From an uncultured Selenomonadaceae bacterium (GTDB lineage: Bacteria > Bacillota > Negativicutes > Selenomonadales > Selenomonadaceae), in the NCBI GenBank assembly GCA_905233135.1, contig CAJOCQ010000001.1, positions 62,001-126,000 of the forward strand: a stretch of 64,000 bases of DNA, read 5' to 3'. A program made the position numbers and the translations under genes. Position 1 is the first letter of the stretch, and each line of letters starts with the position of its first letter. Under the pieces are notes generated by a model. The model made no database searches. It saw only the letters and a list, made by a program, of their open reading frames with translations, and was not told where the DNA came from. Shown one piece after another: positions 9,241 to 17,971 of the stretch.

Positions 9241-9399
9241 AATTTTTTCCTCCGCCGAAATTTTTATTAAAGTTATTTCAAATATCGCTGTAAATGCTCA
9301 AAAATCGATTTTAAGGCAAGCTCAAATGTTTTTGAATGTTTTATATACAAAAAAATAAAAATTGTAATACGGGCATTTTAAACGCATTTACGCCGCTAT

Positions 9400-9437
9400 A
9401 AAAAAAGCCGCCGACTTTTGCCGACGGGATTTTTTTA
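9400..9437 (-). terminator. Probable terminator of the deaminase-like gene
   Basis: On the minus strand CCGTCG / CGGCGG (one G-U pair) with an eight-base loop, followed by CTTTTTTT. A modest stem, but well placed just after the stop. Confidence 0.5.
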
Positions 9438-9460
9438 TAAAATATTTCACGTACAAAAAA

Positions 9461-9853
9461 TTAATTGCGAGCGCGTTTCTTGTAAGGTGTAATTTCGTCA
9501 AACTGCAAATTTTTGGAATTGCCTTCCATATCAGCCAAAATAATTTCCCCAATATCAAATTGTTGCAGGAACAAAAAAGTTTCTTCATTGGGCGAATAAA
9601 GCCCCTCAATATCGGCAACAATAGCAATAGCGTCAAATTCGCGCTTGCCGTCCGAAATTGCGCGCGCCATTGCAACAACTTCCGCCGCTAAACTGTATTC
9701 GGGAATAGGATGGTCAATAGTGCAACCGCTGTACAAAGTGCCGTCCGCCGCCAAAACGCACGCGCCCGCAACTATTCCGTCGTACAAAACATAAGCATTT
9801 TTAAGTGAATCCATTGCTGTTCTAACCATTGTATCTGCAATATCGATATTCAT
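9461..9853 (-). CDS. Cytidine-deaminase-like protein without zinc ligands
   Basis: A 130 aa protein with the order of the cytidine deaminase fold: an N-terminal helix (VRTAMDSLKNAYVLYDGIVAGACVLAADG), the strand with SGCTIDHPIPEYSL, a helix AAEVVAMARAISDG that matches the CAE/HAE active-site helix, and a strand FDAIAIVAD. The zinc-binding Cys/His before AE is alanine, and the PCxxC motif is replaced by SPNEETF. The glutamate of AAE remains. The protein is therefore probably not a standard zinc deaminase; it may be a regulatory or binding relative, or a divergent enzyme. ATG start after GGAGG. Divergent from ricT. The fold assignment is by eye. Confidence 0.55.
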   Translation of the reverse strand: MNIDIADTMVRTAMDSLKNAYVLYDGIVAGACVLAADGTLYSGCTIDHPIPEYSLAAEVVAMARAISDGKREFDAIAIVADIEGLYSPNEETFLFLQQFDIGEIILADMEGNSKNLQFDEITPYKKRARN

Positions 9854-9907
9854 TTTATCGCCTCCTAAATCGTGTTTAATAATTTTGCCGTTGCCGAAAA
9901 AAATCCT

Positions 9908-9934
9908 GCTTATTTTTTAATTCTCTGTTATAAT
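9908..9934 (+). promoter_or_regulatory. Probable promoter of the ricT operon
   Basis: TATAAT preceded by TG (extended -10), 37 bases upstream of the ricT start. The -35 is weak (TGCTTA region). Confidence 0.5.
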
Positions 9935-9970
9935 TATTGGCAGTTTATTTAAAGGGAGGTTTAAACTGCC

Positions 9971-11077
9971 TTGCAAAAAGTTATTGGAGTTCGATTTAAA
10001 AAAGCCGGCAAAATTCATTTTTTTGACCCGGGCGAAGAAGATATAAAAAGCGGCGATAGTGTAATTGTGGAAACTGCGCGCGGGATTGAGTGCGCGGATG
10101 TTGTAATTGGCGTGCGCGAAATTCCTACCGCCGAAAATTCCGCAGAAAATAATGTTCCAACACCGCGCAAAATTCAACGAAAAGCCACGCCCGAAGATTT
10201 GGAGCGCGTCGCCGAAAATAAAATTAAGGAAAAAAAGGCGTTCGATATTTGCTTGGAAAAAATTAAAGAACACGAATTGCCGATGAATTTAATTAACGTC
10301 AATTATACATTCGACTTGAACAAAATAATTTTTTACTTCACGGCGGACGGGCGCGTGGATTTTCGCGCGTTGGTAAGAGACTTGGCGTATATTTTCCATA
10401 CAAGAATTGAATTGCGGCAGGTCGGCGTTCGTGATGAGGCGAAACTTTTGGGCGGCGTCGGTTGTTGCGGGCGTCCTTTATGTTGTTCAAATTTTTTGGG
10501 AGATTTTGTAGCTGTTTCAATTCGTATGGCGAAGGAGCAAAATTTATCTTTAAACCCTACAAAAATTTCGGGAATTTGCGGGCGTTTACTTTGCTGTTTG
10601 AAATACGAAAATGACTATTACCACGAAAATTATATTGCGCAGGCGAAGGATTATCAGCCAAAAGTTGGTGACAGAATTATTTTGGAAAACGGCAAAACGG
10701 GTAAAATTGTTGCGCTGAATGAAGTTCGCCGCAATGCAACAATTTTGGTTGACAGCGGCAAAGAAACTGTTGTAACGGCTTGGGAAACTTTGTTGCCGCT
10801 GGAAAACGGAGAAAACGTTTCGCAAATTGCCGAAGATAATATTGAAGACGTTGAAACAGAATTTGAACCGCCGCCGCCTGAAACTTCGCCCTTGCCTAAA
10901 CCCGCGCCCGCTCCAAAATCTGAACGACCCAACAAAAATTCTGACTACAAAAAAAATCTTAACCGCCGCGAAGATTCTTATGCAACGAATTTGTTTGACA
11001 ATCGCCGCAACGAAAAAGTTAATAAAAAAATGAATCGTCAACGCAAAAATCCCAATTCCAAAGGGCGGAAGAAGTAG
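9971..11077 (+). CDS. ricT: RicT (YaaT/PSP1 family) regulator of RNase Y maturation
   Basis: Cytoplasmic PSP1-domain protein, 368 aa. In Bacillus, RicT works with RicA and RicF as an iron-sulphur complex that steers RNase Y-dependent mRNA maturation. The PSP1 core is clear (KVIGVRFKKAGKIHFFDPG at the start). The conserved cysteines stand in GGVGCCGRPLCC and GICGRLLCCLKYE near residues 158-214, followed by a KOW-like segment (VGDRIILENGKTGKIVAL). The last ~80 residues are a proline- then lysine/arginine-rich tail, likely disordered. TTG start after AAGGGAGG. It heads a block of trmN6, HepT-like, rsmI, proC-like and metG that parallels the yaaT-yabB-yabC-metS order of Firmicutes. Confidence 0.88.
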   Translation: MQKVIGVRFKKAGKIHFFDPGEEDIKSGDSVIVETARGIECADVVIGVREIPTAENSAENNVPTPRKIQRKATPEDLERVAENKIKEKKAFDICLEKIKEHELPMNLINVNYTFDLNKIIFYFTADGRVDFRALVRDLAYIFHTRIELRQVGVRDEAKLLGGVGCCGRPLCCSNFLGDFVAVSIRMAKEQNLSLNPTKISGICGRLLCCLKYENDYYHENYIAQAKDYQPKVGDRIILENGKTGKIVALNEVRRNATILVDSGKETVVTAWETLLPLENGENVSQIAEDNIEDVETEFEPPPPETSPLPKPAPAPKSERPNKNSDYKKNLNRREDSYATNLFDNRRNEKVNKKMNRQRKNPNSKGRKK

Positions 11078-11157
11078 GGAACCAAGGAATAAGGATATAG
11101 GGTACCAGTGAAAAAAACACTCTTCCCTTTTCTCTGGAACCTTGGAACACTTAAACA
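11077..11157. repeat. Heptamer array with inverted half (ricT-trmN6 spacer)
   Basis: Units of 7 (GGGAACC, AAGGAAT, AAGGATA, TAGGGTA...) are followed after an A-rich spacer by an inverted half (CTCTGGAACCTTGGAACACT). The two halves can pair imperfectly. It closely resembles the arrays at 36862 and 60354. Confidence 0.75.
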
Positions 11158-11194
11158 GTCAAGAGGATTTTTTTATAAATTTAAAGGTTGAAAA

Positions 11195-11935
11195 ATGAAT
11201 ATAAAATTGCAAGCCGGCGAACGCCTTGACGATTTAATGAAGTCCGGCAGAAAAATTATTCAGAACGAAAACGAATTTTGCTTTTCAATGGATTCGGTTT
11301 TAATTTCGCACTTCCCAATTTTTAAACACCGCTACAAAGTTTTGGATTTGGGAACGGGTACAGGCGTCATACCGCTTTTAATTGCCGACGAAGTGCAGGA
11401 AATTTGCGCAATAGAATTAAATTCCAGAATGGCTGAAACTGCGCGGCGCAATGTCGAATTAAATAATTTGTCCGAAAAAATAACGGTGCTTGAGGGCGAT
11501 TATCGACAGCACAGAGAAATTTTTCGCGCAGAAAGTTTTGACTTGGTTATAGCAAATCCGCCGTATGTTCCCGTAAAGGACGGCGATTCAAACAAATTGC
11601 ACGGCGTGGCGCGCGCGCGTCACGAATTTACAGCGACGCTTGAAGATGTTGTAACGGCGGCAAGATACGTTTTGAAATTTCACGGCGTTTTCTGTATGAT
11701 ACATTTGGCGGCGCGTTTAACTGAAATTGTTGACACGTTACACCGCCACCAATTTGAAATGAAACGCCTGCAAATTATTCAGCCGAAATTAAAACGCAAC
11801 GCCAATTTGATTATGGTTGAGGCGATTGTCGGCGCAAGCGCGGGCAGTTTGCAAATTTTGCCGCCGCTTGTTGTCCACGAAGATAACGGCGCGTACACTT
11901 CAGATATTAAAAAAATTTACGGCTTGGAGGATTGA
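11195..11935 (+). CDS. trmN6: tRNA1(Val) adenine N6-methyltransferase-like (TrmN6/YabB family)
   Basis: SAM-dependent methyltransferase of 246 aa, related to E. coli TrmN6 (m6A37 of tRNA-Val) and Bacillus YabB. Motif I is KVLDLGTGTGVIPLLIA near residue 50, the acidic end of the next strand is ICAIELNSRMAETA, and the catalytic NPPY motif of N6-adenine enzymes is at LVIANPPYVPV near 125. The N-terminal ERLDDLM and FSMDSVLISHF are family-typical. ATG start; a weak AAAGG site lies close upstream. It ends at a TGA next to the start region of the HepT-like gene, so the two are probably co-translated. The exact target base is inferred from family. Confidence 0.85.
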   Translation: MNIKLQAGERLDDLMKSGRKIIQNENEFCFSMDSVLISHFPIFKHRYKVLDLGTGTGVIPLLIADEVQEICAIELNSRMAETARRNVELNNLSEKITVLEGDYRQHREIFRAESFDLVIANPPYVPVKDGDSNKLHGVARARHEFTATLEDVVTAARYVLKFHGVFCMIHLAARLTEIVDTLHRHQFEMKRLQIIQPKLKRNANLIMVEAIVGASAGSLQILPPLVVHEDNGAYTSDIKKIYGLED

Positions 11936-11940
11936 TATTT

Positions 11941-12285
11941 TTGTTGGGCAAAAACAAAATTATTTTGAAAAAAGTTATTTCAGAAATTAACTTAGAATTT
12001 GAAATGTTGGACAATGTTTCACTTGAAAATTTTTTGGAAGATGAAAAAACTAAACGCGCCGTTGCAATGACGGCTATAAATATTGGCGAATTAGTCAAAG
12101 GTTTAACGTCGGAATTTCGTATTGAAAATAATCAAGTTGAATGGAAAAAAATTGCAGGTTTGAGCGATATAATTTCTAATAAATATTATACTGTCGATAT
12201 GGAAGAAGTTTATAACGCTGTCAAAAATGAATTTTCCGAATTGAAGGCGCAAATTGAAAAAATTCTTGAAAGCGAGGAATTATGA
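11941..12285 (+). CDS. HepT-like (DUF86) protein with degenerate active site
   Basis: About 114 aa, alpha-helical. The segment VEWKKIAGLSDIISNKYYTVDMEEVYNAV aligns by eye with the HepT RNase toxin pattern (W..I.GMRD...H.YF.VD...VW). The RX4HXY catalytic motif reads SDIISNKY, so both arginine and histidine are replaced. No nucleotidyltransferase (MntA-type) antitoxin gene is adjacent. The gene is embedded in a housekeeping operon and shares an ATGA overlap with rsmI. I prefer the TTG at 11941 because GGAGG lies 10 bases upstream; the ORF track start at 11932 would be only one base from that site. Likely a repurposed, non-toxic HepT relative. Confidence 0.6.
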   Translation: MLGKNKIILKKVISEINLEFEMLDNVSLENFLEDEKTKRAVAMTAINIGELVKGLTSEFRIENNQVEWKKIAGLSDIISNKYYTVDMEEVYNAVKNEFSELKAQIEKILESEEL

Positions 12286-13103
12286 CGGGGATTTTATATT
12301 TAGTTGCAACGCCGATTGGCAATTTGGAAGATATAACATTTCGGGCGGTGCGAATCCTGCGCGAAGTCGATATTATAGCCGCCGAAGATACACGCCATAC
12401 AAGGAAACTTTTGGCGCATTTTGAAATACATAAACCGCTGATTCGCTACGATGAATTTGTTGACGGCGCAAAAATCATTGAACTGTTGCAGGAAGGAAAA
12501 AATATAGCGTGCGTTTCAGACGCGGGGCTCCCCGCAATTTCAGACCCGGGCGCGGATTTGGTAAAGCTTGCCGTTGAAAAAAATATTCAAGTTTGCCCGA
12601 TTCCCGGCGCAAATGCCGCGCTTAGTGCGTTAATTTGTTCCGCGCTTGACACCACGAAATTTACTTTTGCAGGATTTTTGCCCAAGTCTGCGAAAAATCG
12701 CCTGGAAGTTTTAAATGAACTTTCGACGCACAAAGAAACTTTAATTTTTTATGAAGCCCCGCACCGTATCAAAAAAATTTTGGAAGAAATGCAAAAAGTT
12801 TTCGGCAACAGAAAAATTTGCATTGCCCGCGAACTTACCAAGATTCACGAGGAATTTATTCGCGCAGATTTAAATTCGCTTGCAGAAAAACTTGACGAGC
12901 CACGCGGCGAATTTGTTATAGTTATCGAAGGTTGCAACGCCGAAATTGAAACGCCCGCGCCTGAAAATTTTCTTGACGCTTACCAAAAATTAATTTCTGA
13001 AGGCGCAGATAAAAAATCCGCAATTCGTGAAGTTGCACAAAAATTTAATTTGAGTCGGCGCGAAGTTTACAACGCCGTTGTTGACCTTGAAAATAATTTG
13101 TAG
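12282..13103 (+). CDS. rsmI: 16S rRNA (cytidine1402-2'-O)-methyltransferase RsmI
   Basis: Methylates the 2'-O of C1402 in the 16S rRNA decoding centre using SAM, 273 aa. The tetrapyrrole-methylase fold signature is at the N terminus (LYLVATPIGNLEDITFRAVRIL, then AAEDTRHTRKLL). It continues with ACVSDAGLPAISDPGADLV near residue 80 and PIPGANAALSALICSALDTTKFTFAGFLP near 110. The C-terminal helix (GADKKSAIREVAQKFNLSRREVY) is the RsmI helix-turn-helix-like tail. ATG overlaps the upstream stop (ATGA). Same operon as ricT and metG. Confidence 0.94.
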   Translation: MTGILYLVATPIGNLEDITFRAVRILREVDIIAAEDTRHTRKLLAHFEIHKPLIRYDEFVDGAKIIELLQEGKNIACVSDAGLPAISDPGADLVKLAVEKNIQVCPIPGANAALSALICSALDTTKFTFAGFLPKSAKNRLEVLNELSTHKETLIFYEAPHRIKKILEEMQKVFGNRKICIARELTKIHEEFIRADLNSLAEKLDEPRGEFVIVIEGCNAEIETPAPENFLDAYQKLISEGADKKSAIREVAQKFNLSRREVYNAVVDLENNL

Positions 13104-13116
13104 AGGAGTTTTTGAA

Positions 13117-14073
13117 ATGATGCTGGTTAAAGGGATTGTTGGAGGCGATGCACTTCTAACCGAATTTTTAATTAAGGGCTTGACGCTCAACGGCGCGGCT
13201 GAAAGTTACTGCGTAGGCAATTTTGATGAAGTCGTTGGAAATCACATTGAAAGTAAATACGGCGTTAAATTCATAAAAAATATTGATGATTTTATTGGAA
13301 GTTCCGCGCTTTTATTTTTAACTTTCGATTTTACCGAGACTGAAAAAATTTTGCCGCATTTGGCTAAAAAAATTAATCCGGAGTCGCTGATTGTTTCAGC
13401 AGTCCCCGAATTAAAATTAAAAAAACTTGAAGAACATTTCCCCGAAAATGAAATTATCCGCCTGTTCATTACGCCTTCAATAATTTCGGGGCAAGGGCTC
13501 GGCGCGTACGTTGTCAGCCAAAATGCCTCAATCAATGCTCAAAGTGTCGCAGAAATTATCTTGAAAGATTGCGGCGATGTTATAAACGTTGCAGACGAAA
13601 AGGAACTCGAAAAGGTTGCAGATTTTTTTACAGCCAATACTTATATGTCTTACGTTATGATTCAAAATATGTTGCGCGGCGCAAAAAAGTTGGGAATGAC
13701 GCAGGAAGAGGCAAATTTTGCCGTCGTGAAAATTTTTAGCGGCGCGGTGTTTACTCTGATTGAAGGCGGCAAGGATAACAGCGCAATGATTCGCCGAACT
13801 ACCGTTGACCAAAGATACCGCACAAAAGTTACAAAGTTAATCGATACTCAAGGCATTAAAAAGGAAATGGAAAAATTTATTGAACGCCCCATTTACGCCG
13901 AAATTATCGAAGCCGAAGATGAAGAAAAAATTGCGCAGGCGTCCGGCAAAAGTACAGGCAACCGCTTTTCAAATACCGCCGCAAGTTCGCACAATGTCGG
14001 CTTTTCCAAAAAAGCTAAAAAATCTGACGCCAAAACTTCTACAATTAAAATGCATTACCGCAAAGAGGAATAG
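13117..14073 (+). CDS. Pyrroline-5-carboxylate reductase-like protein, degenerate
   Basis: 318 aa protein with the ProC fold order. The N terminus GIVGGDALLTEFLIKGL aligns with the GFIGGGNMAEAIIKGL nucleotide loop but has lost its later glycine and alanine. SLIVSAVPELKLKKLEEHFP and IIRLFITPSIISGQG match the middle of ProC. The C-terminal helical domain (TYMSYVMIQNMLRGAKKLGMTQEEA) is present, but the TSPGGTT substrate motif is absent (TTVDQRYRT instead). A charged tail follows. It is therefore likely not a working proline biosynthetic reductase. I start at ATG 13117 after GAGGAG, 13 codons into the ORF track entry. Lies between rsmI and metG. Confidence 0.6.
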   Translation: MMLVKGIVGGDALLTEFLIKGLTLNGAAESYCVGNFDEVVGNHIESKYGVKFIKNIDDFIGSSALLFLTFDFTETEKILPHLAKKINPESLIVSAVPELKLKKLEEHFPENEIIRLFITPSIISGQGLGAYVVSQNASINAQSVAEIILKDCGDVINVADEKELEKVADFFTANTYMSYVMIQNMLRGAKKLGMTQEEANFAVVKIFSGAVFTLIEGGKDNSAMIRRTTVDQRYRTKVTKLIDTQGIKKEMEKFIERPIYAEIIEAEDEEKIAQASGKSTGNRFSNTAASSHNVGFSKKAKKSDAKTSTIKMHYRKEE

Positions 14074-14101
14074 AAAAAATTTTTGTAAAGGAGAAATTTT
14101 A

Positions 14102-15637
14102 ATGGACAAAAAAACATTCTACATTACAACGCCGATTTATTACCCGAGCGCAAAATTGCACATTGGGCACGCTTACTGCACAACCATTGCAGATACCATT
14201 GCAAGATTTAAACGACTTGCAGGTTACGAAGTTTTTTTCTTGACGGGCAGCGACGAACACGGGCAAAAAATTCAACGCACCGCCGAAGCGCAAAATGTAA
14301 CGCCGCTTGAATACGTTGATAAAATCGTTGCGAGTTTTCAGGAACTTTGGAAACGGCTGGAAATTTCCAACGACGATTTTATAAGAACTTCGGAGCCGCG
14401 CCATCATAAAGTTGTTCAAGAAATTTTTAGGCGTATTCGTGACAACGGCGATATTTACAAGGGCGAATACACGGGCTTATATTGCACGCCCTGCGAATCT
14501 TATTGGACTGAATTGCAGCTTGACGAAAACGGCTGTTGTCCCGATTGTCATCGCCCCGTTGAAAAAGTTTCCGAAGAGGCTTACTTTTTTAAAATGTCGA
14601 AATACGCTGACGCCGTTTTGAAACACATTGAAGAAAATCCTGAATTTTTGGAGCCGAAAAGCCGCCGTAACGAAATGATTAATTTTATTAAGCAAGGGCT
14701 TGAGGATTTATGCGTTTCGCGCACTTCGTTTAATTGGGGTATTCCCGTACCTGACGACGAAAAGCACGTTATTTACGTTTGGTTTGACGCACTGACAAAT
14801 TATTTAACGCCGATTGGATTTTTGGACGACGCCGAAAAATTTAAAAAGTTTTGGCCTGCCGATTTGCACTTGGTAGGAAAAGAAATTGTGCGCTTCCATA
14901 CAATTATTTGGGGTTGCATTTTAATGGCGTTGGGAATGGAACTGCCAAAAAAAGTTTACGGGCACGGGTGGCTTGTAATTTCCGGCGATAAAATGTCGAA
15001 GTCAAAAGGCAATGTTGTTGACCCGATGTTATTAATTGACGAATTTGGCGCGGATGCTATCAGATATTTTCTCCTGCGCGAAATTAATTTGGGACAAGAC
15101 GGCAATTTCAATCGTGACGCGCTGATTCAACGTATTAATTCAGATTTAGCAAACGATTTGGGAAATTTACTGCACCGCTCCTTGAATATGATTAACAAAT
15201 TTCAAAAGGGCGTTTTGCTTGAAACTTCAGGCGGTACAGAAATTGATACTTCGCTGAAAAATGAAGCGGTTGAAACTGCAAAGGAATACCGTGCTTTAAT
15301 GGAAAATCTGCAACTTTCTGACGCCGTGAAACTTGTTTGGAAATTTATCAGCCGCTGCAACAAGTACATTGATGAGACCGCCCCGTGGAAACTTGCCAAA
15401 GACGAAACGCAGAAACAAAATCTTTCCAACGTGCTTTACAACCTTGCAGAATCTTTGAGAATCATTGCAATTTTAATTTCGCCGCTTATGCCCAATACTT
15501 CGCGCAGGATTTTAGCGCAGTTGCAACTTTCGCAAGATATTAAATTGGAAGACGCGGAAATTTTCGGCAAGCTTGAAATTAATCACGTTGTAGGAAAACC
15601 TGAGCAACTTTTCCCGCGCATCGAGGTTGAACAATGA
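14102..15637 (+). CDS. metG: Methionyl-tRNA synthetase
   Basis: Class I aminoacyl-tRNA synthetase charging tRNA-Met, 511 aa from ATG 14102 (after AAAGGAG; the ORF track runs 74 codons further upstream without support). Signatures: YITTPIYYPSAKLHIGHAY with the HIGH-type motif, the zinc knuckle YCTPCESYW...CCPDCHRP near residues 125-150, the WFDALTNYL methionine pocket, and DKMSKSKGNVVDP (KMSKS) near 300. The protein ends after the anticodon-binding helices (FPRIEVE) and lacks the C-terminal Trbp111-like tRNA-binding domain found in many homologues. Last functional gene of the ricT block. Confidence 0.95.
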   Translation: MDKKTFYITTPIYYPSAKLHIGHAYCTTIADTIARFKRLAGYEVFFLTGSDEHGQKIQRTAEAQNVTPLEYVDKIVASFQELWKRLEISNDDFIRTSEPRHHKVVQEIFRRIRDNGDIYKGEYTGLYCTPCESYWTELQLDENGCCPDCHRPVEKVSEEAYFFKMSKYADAVLKHIEENPEFLEPKSRRNEMINFIKQGLEDLCVSRTSFNWGIPVPDDEKHVIYVWFDALTNYLTPIGFLDDAEKFKKFWPADLHLVGKEIVRFHTIIWGCILMALGMELPKKVYGHGWLVISGDKMSKSKGNVVDPMLLIDEFGADAIRYFLLREINLGQDGNFNRDALIQRINSDLANDLGNLLHRSLNMINKFQKGVLLETSGGTEIDTSLKNEAVETAKEYRALMENLQLSDAVKLVWKFISRCNKYIDETAPWKLAKDETQKQNLSNVLYNLAESLRIIAILISPLMPNTSRRILAQLQLSQDIKLEDAEIFGKLEINHVVGKPEQLFPRIEVEQ

Positions 15638-15859
15638 AAATTTTGCTCGTTATTTCAACTGAATCGTTGCCTTTTGCCCTTACCAGGCTATGACGATTTG
15701 GCAAATTATGTGCAAAGGTGCGGCTGTCCGCAAAATAAATTTATACACTTGCAAAACTTGAATAGCGCATAAAATTTTTTAATTGAAAGAGCTTTAAGAT
15801 ATTATGAAGAGCACTCGAACGAATTTGAAATTTTTGCAACCGGCAACAGTCATGCTTGT
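15634..15859 (+). pseudogene. Eroded 5' part of the SGNH-like gene
   Basis: An ATG overlapping the metG stop opens MKILLVISTESLPFALTRL and stops after 19 codons. One base out of frame, a second piece reads PGYDDLANYVQRCGCPQNK and stops. A third open stretch (from 15773, no usual start) reads YYEEHSNEFEIFATGNSHAC and runs into the ORF at 15860. This looks like one gene broken by frameshifts and stops. Confidence 0.55.
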
Positions 15860-16603
15860 ATGGGCTTGGACGCCAATCAATTCAAATATAAACTTTTTAA
15901 TTTTGGGCGTTCTTCACAAGATTTATATTATAGTTATCAAATTGCAAAGCGCGTTCTGACGCCAAAAACGGGGGGGGGCAGCAGAATTCGCTACGCGCTG
16001 ATAGAACTTAATCCCTACACATTCCACGCCGACCAATCACTATATTACAGTGAAAATTTTCGTCTTTTACATTACGTAGTTTCTTTTAAAGATGTTCATA
16101 ATTTTTGGCTGCCGCTCGAAAAATATAAAAATTTATTCAATGCAAATTTTTTGGCGTACAAATTGCCGCTCGAAAATTTTGATATTAACAATGTAATGCT
16201 TGAAAAAACTCCGCTGCGCTTTATGAATTTTAAATCTCGACTTGGCGCACGTGAAAGAAGTGAAGTTTGGGATAAAAAATGTTATCCCGATACTTTAAAA
16301 GAATATGTAAAAATTTTTGACGATTATTTGGCACTTTGTCAAGAAAATAACGTTCGCCCGATAATTTGTACATTTCCTGTCAGTGAATGTTATAAAAAAT
16401 ATTTTTCCAAAAAAATAATTGCCGAATTTAATCACGATATAGAAGAAGCTTTAAAAAAATATCCTGCGGTATTTCTTGACGCTTGGAAATTGAAAGGCTT
16501 TGACGATTCAGATTTTTATGACGTTGACCACTTGAATATTAAAGGCGCGGCAAAATTCAGCACCATTTTAAATAATGTCATTGAACAACTTGAAAATTCC
16601 TAA
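15860..16603 (+). CDS. SGNH-hydrolase-like protein, 5'-truncated
   Basis: The open frame of 247 aa lacks its natural N terminus. The frame continues upstream to about 15773 and there contains ATGNSHA, which matches the nucleophile block (G-x-S-H) of DltD/DUF1574-like SGNH proteins. Within the ORF, FNFGRSSQDLYYSYQI fits block II, and DVDHLNIKGAAKFS near the C terminus carries the Asp-x-x-His pair. Such proteins often deacylate or acylate cell-surface glycans. Because the nucleophile lies upstream of the only ATG, a protein started here would be inactive. Best read as the 3' part of a decaying gene. A run of seven G at 15971 could have helped slippage. Confidence 0.5.
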   Translation: MGLDANQFKYKLFNFGRSSQDLYYSYQIAKRVLTPKTGGGSRIRYALIELNPYTFHADQSLYYSENFRLLHYVVSFKDVHNFWLPLEKYKNLFNANFLAYKLPLENFDINNVMLEKTPLRFMNFKSRLGARERSEVWDKKCYPDTLKEYVKIFDDYLALCQENNVRPIICTFPVSECYKKYFSKKIIAEFNHDIEEALKKYPAVFLDAWKLKGFDDSDFYDVDHLNIKGAAKFSTILNNVIEQLENS

Positions 16604-16678
16604 AATGTAAATTCTGTTATACTTTTGCAGGGTAATAAAAAATTTTGTCGAATTTAGCGGCGTTAAGGAGGTTTAAAA

Positions 16679-17902
16679 ATGGATTACTCAACTTACTTGA
16701 AAAACTATCCTACCAAAGACGGGAAATTTGGAAAATACGGCGGCGCGTACTTGCCGCCTCAACTCGTTCCCGCAATGCAAGAAATTAACGATGCTTATTT
16801 AACAATTTGTCAATCTTCGCAATTTATTAACGAATTGCGCCGCATTCGCCGTGAATTTCAAGGACGCCCGACGCCAATTTATCATTGCGAACGCTTAAGC
16901 CGCAAGCTCGGCAAAACGCAAATTTATTTGAAGCGCGAAGATTTAAACCATACCGGCGCACATAAATTAAATCATTGTATGGGCGAAGGACTTTTGGCAA
17001 AATTTATGGGCAAAAAAAGAATTATAGCCGAAACGGGCGCAGGGCAGCACGGCGTGGCACTTGCAACGGCGGCGGCTTTTTTCGGCTTGGAATGTTCAAT
17101 TTATATGGGCGAAATTGACATTGCAAAACAAGCTCCCAACGTTGCACGTATGAAAGTTTTGGGCGCAAATGTTGTTTCTGTTACGCGCGGACAAAAAACT
17201 TTGAAGGAAGCAGTTGACGCCGCCTTTGAAGATTATCTTGAAAATTACAAAGATACGATTTACTGTATCGGCTCGGCGGTCGGTCCGCACCCTTTCCCAA
17301 TGATGGTTAGAGATTTTCAATTTGTAGTCGGCGAAGAGGCGCGCCAACAATTTTTGGAAATGATGGGACATTTTCCTGACGTTGTAACGGCTTGCGTTGG
17401 CGGCGGCTCAAATTCAATCGGAATGTTTTTGCCGTTTGTAAATGACCCTGTAGAAATTGTCGGCGTTGAACCTTTGGGGCGCGGCGAAAGTGTCGGCGAT
17501 AACGCGGCGTCAATGACTTACGGCTCTGAAGGCGTTATGCACGGCTTTAATAGCATTATGTTAAAAGACGAAAAGGGCGAAGCCGCGCCTGTTTATTCCA
17601 TTGCAAGCGGCTTGGATTATCCGAGCGTTGGACCCGAACACGCCTTTTTGAGAGAACTTGGGCGCGTAAAATATGACGTTGCAACAGATAAAGAGGCGGT
17701 TAATGCCTTCTTTAAACTTTCGCGCTATGAAGGAATTATCCCCGCGCTTGAATCTTCGCACGCCTTAGCTTATGCAATGCGCCGCGCAAAGGAAATGGAT
17801 CACGGCGCAATTTTGGTAAACTTAAGCGGGCGCGGCGATAAAGATTTAGATTACGTCATTGAAAAATACGGTTACGGCGAAGATTTTAAAGACTTCGATT
17901 GA
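16679..17902 (+). CDS. trpB: Tryptophan synthase beta subunit, stand-alone
   Basis: PLP enzyme that joins indole and serine to make tryptophan, 407 aa. The PLP lysine lies in [18 protein letters not shown] near residue 88. The catalytic glutamate is in [17 protein letters not shown]. The phosphate-binding loop is [12 protein letters not shown] and the cation/serine region [11 protein letters not shown]. The usual HKINN is HKLNH here. Sequence style is TrpB1-like (the TrpA-dependent type), but no trpA or other trp gene lies nearby. A role in indole salvage is possible, or the rest of the pathway is elsewhere. ATG start after AAGGAGG, with its own terminator. Confidence 0.9.
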   Translation: MDYSTYLKNYPTKDGKFGKYGGAYLPPQLVPAMQEINDAYLTICQSSQFINELRRIRREFQGRPTPIYHCERLSRKLGKTQIYLKREDLNHTGAHKLNHCMGEGLLAKFMGKKRIIAETGAGQHGVALATAAAFFGLECSIYMGEIDIAKQAPNVARMKVLGANVVSVTRGQKTLKEAVDAAFEDYLENYKDTIYCIGSAVGPHPFPMMVRDFQFVVGEEARQQFLEMMGHFPDVVTACVGGGSNSIGMFLPFVNDPVEIVGVEPLGRGESVGDNAASMTYGSEGVMHGFNSIMLKDEKGEAAPVYSIASGLDYPSVGPEHAFLRELGRVKYDVATDKEAVNAFFKLSRYEGIIPALESSHALAYAMRRAKEMDHGAILVNLSGRGDKDLDYVIEKYGYGEDFKDFD

Positions 17903-17927
17903 AAATATTTTTTCCGCAAAAAATTTA

Positions 17928-17953
17928 GCCTGTCAGAAATGACGGGCTTTTTT
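17928..17953 (+). terminator. Rho-independent terminator after trpB
   Basis: GCCTGTCA-GAAA-TGACGGGC stem-loop followed by six T. Confidence 0.88.
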
Positions 17954-17971
17954 GTTACAGAAAAAATAAAA

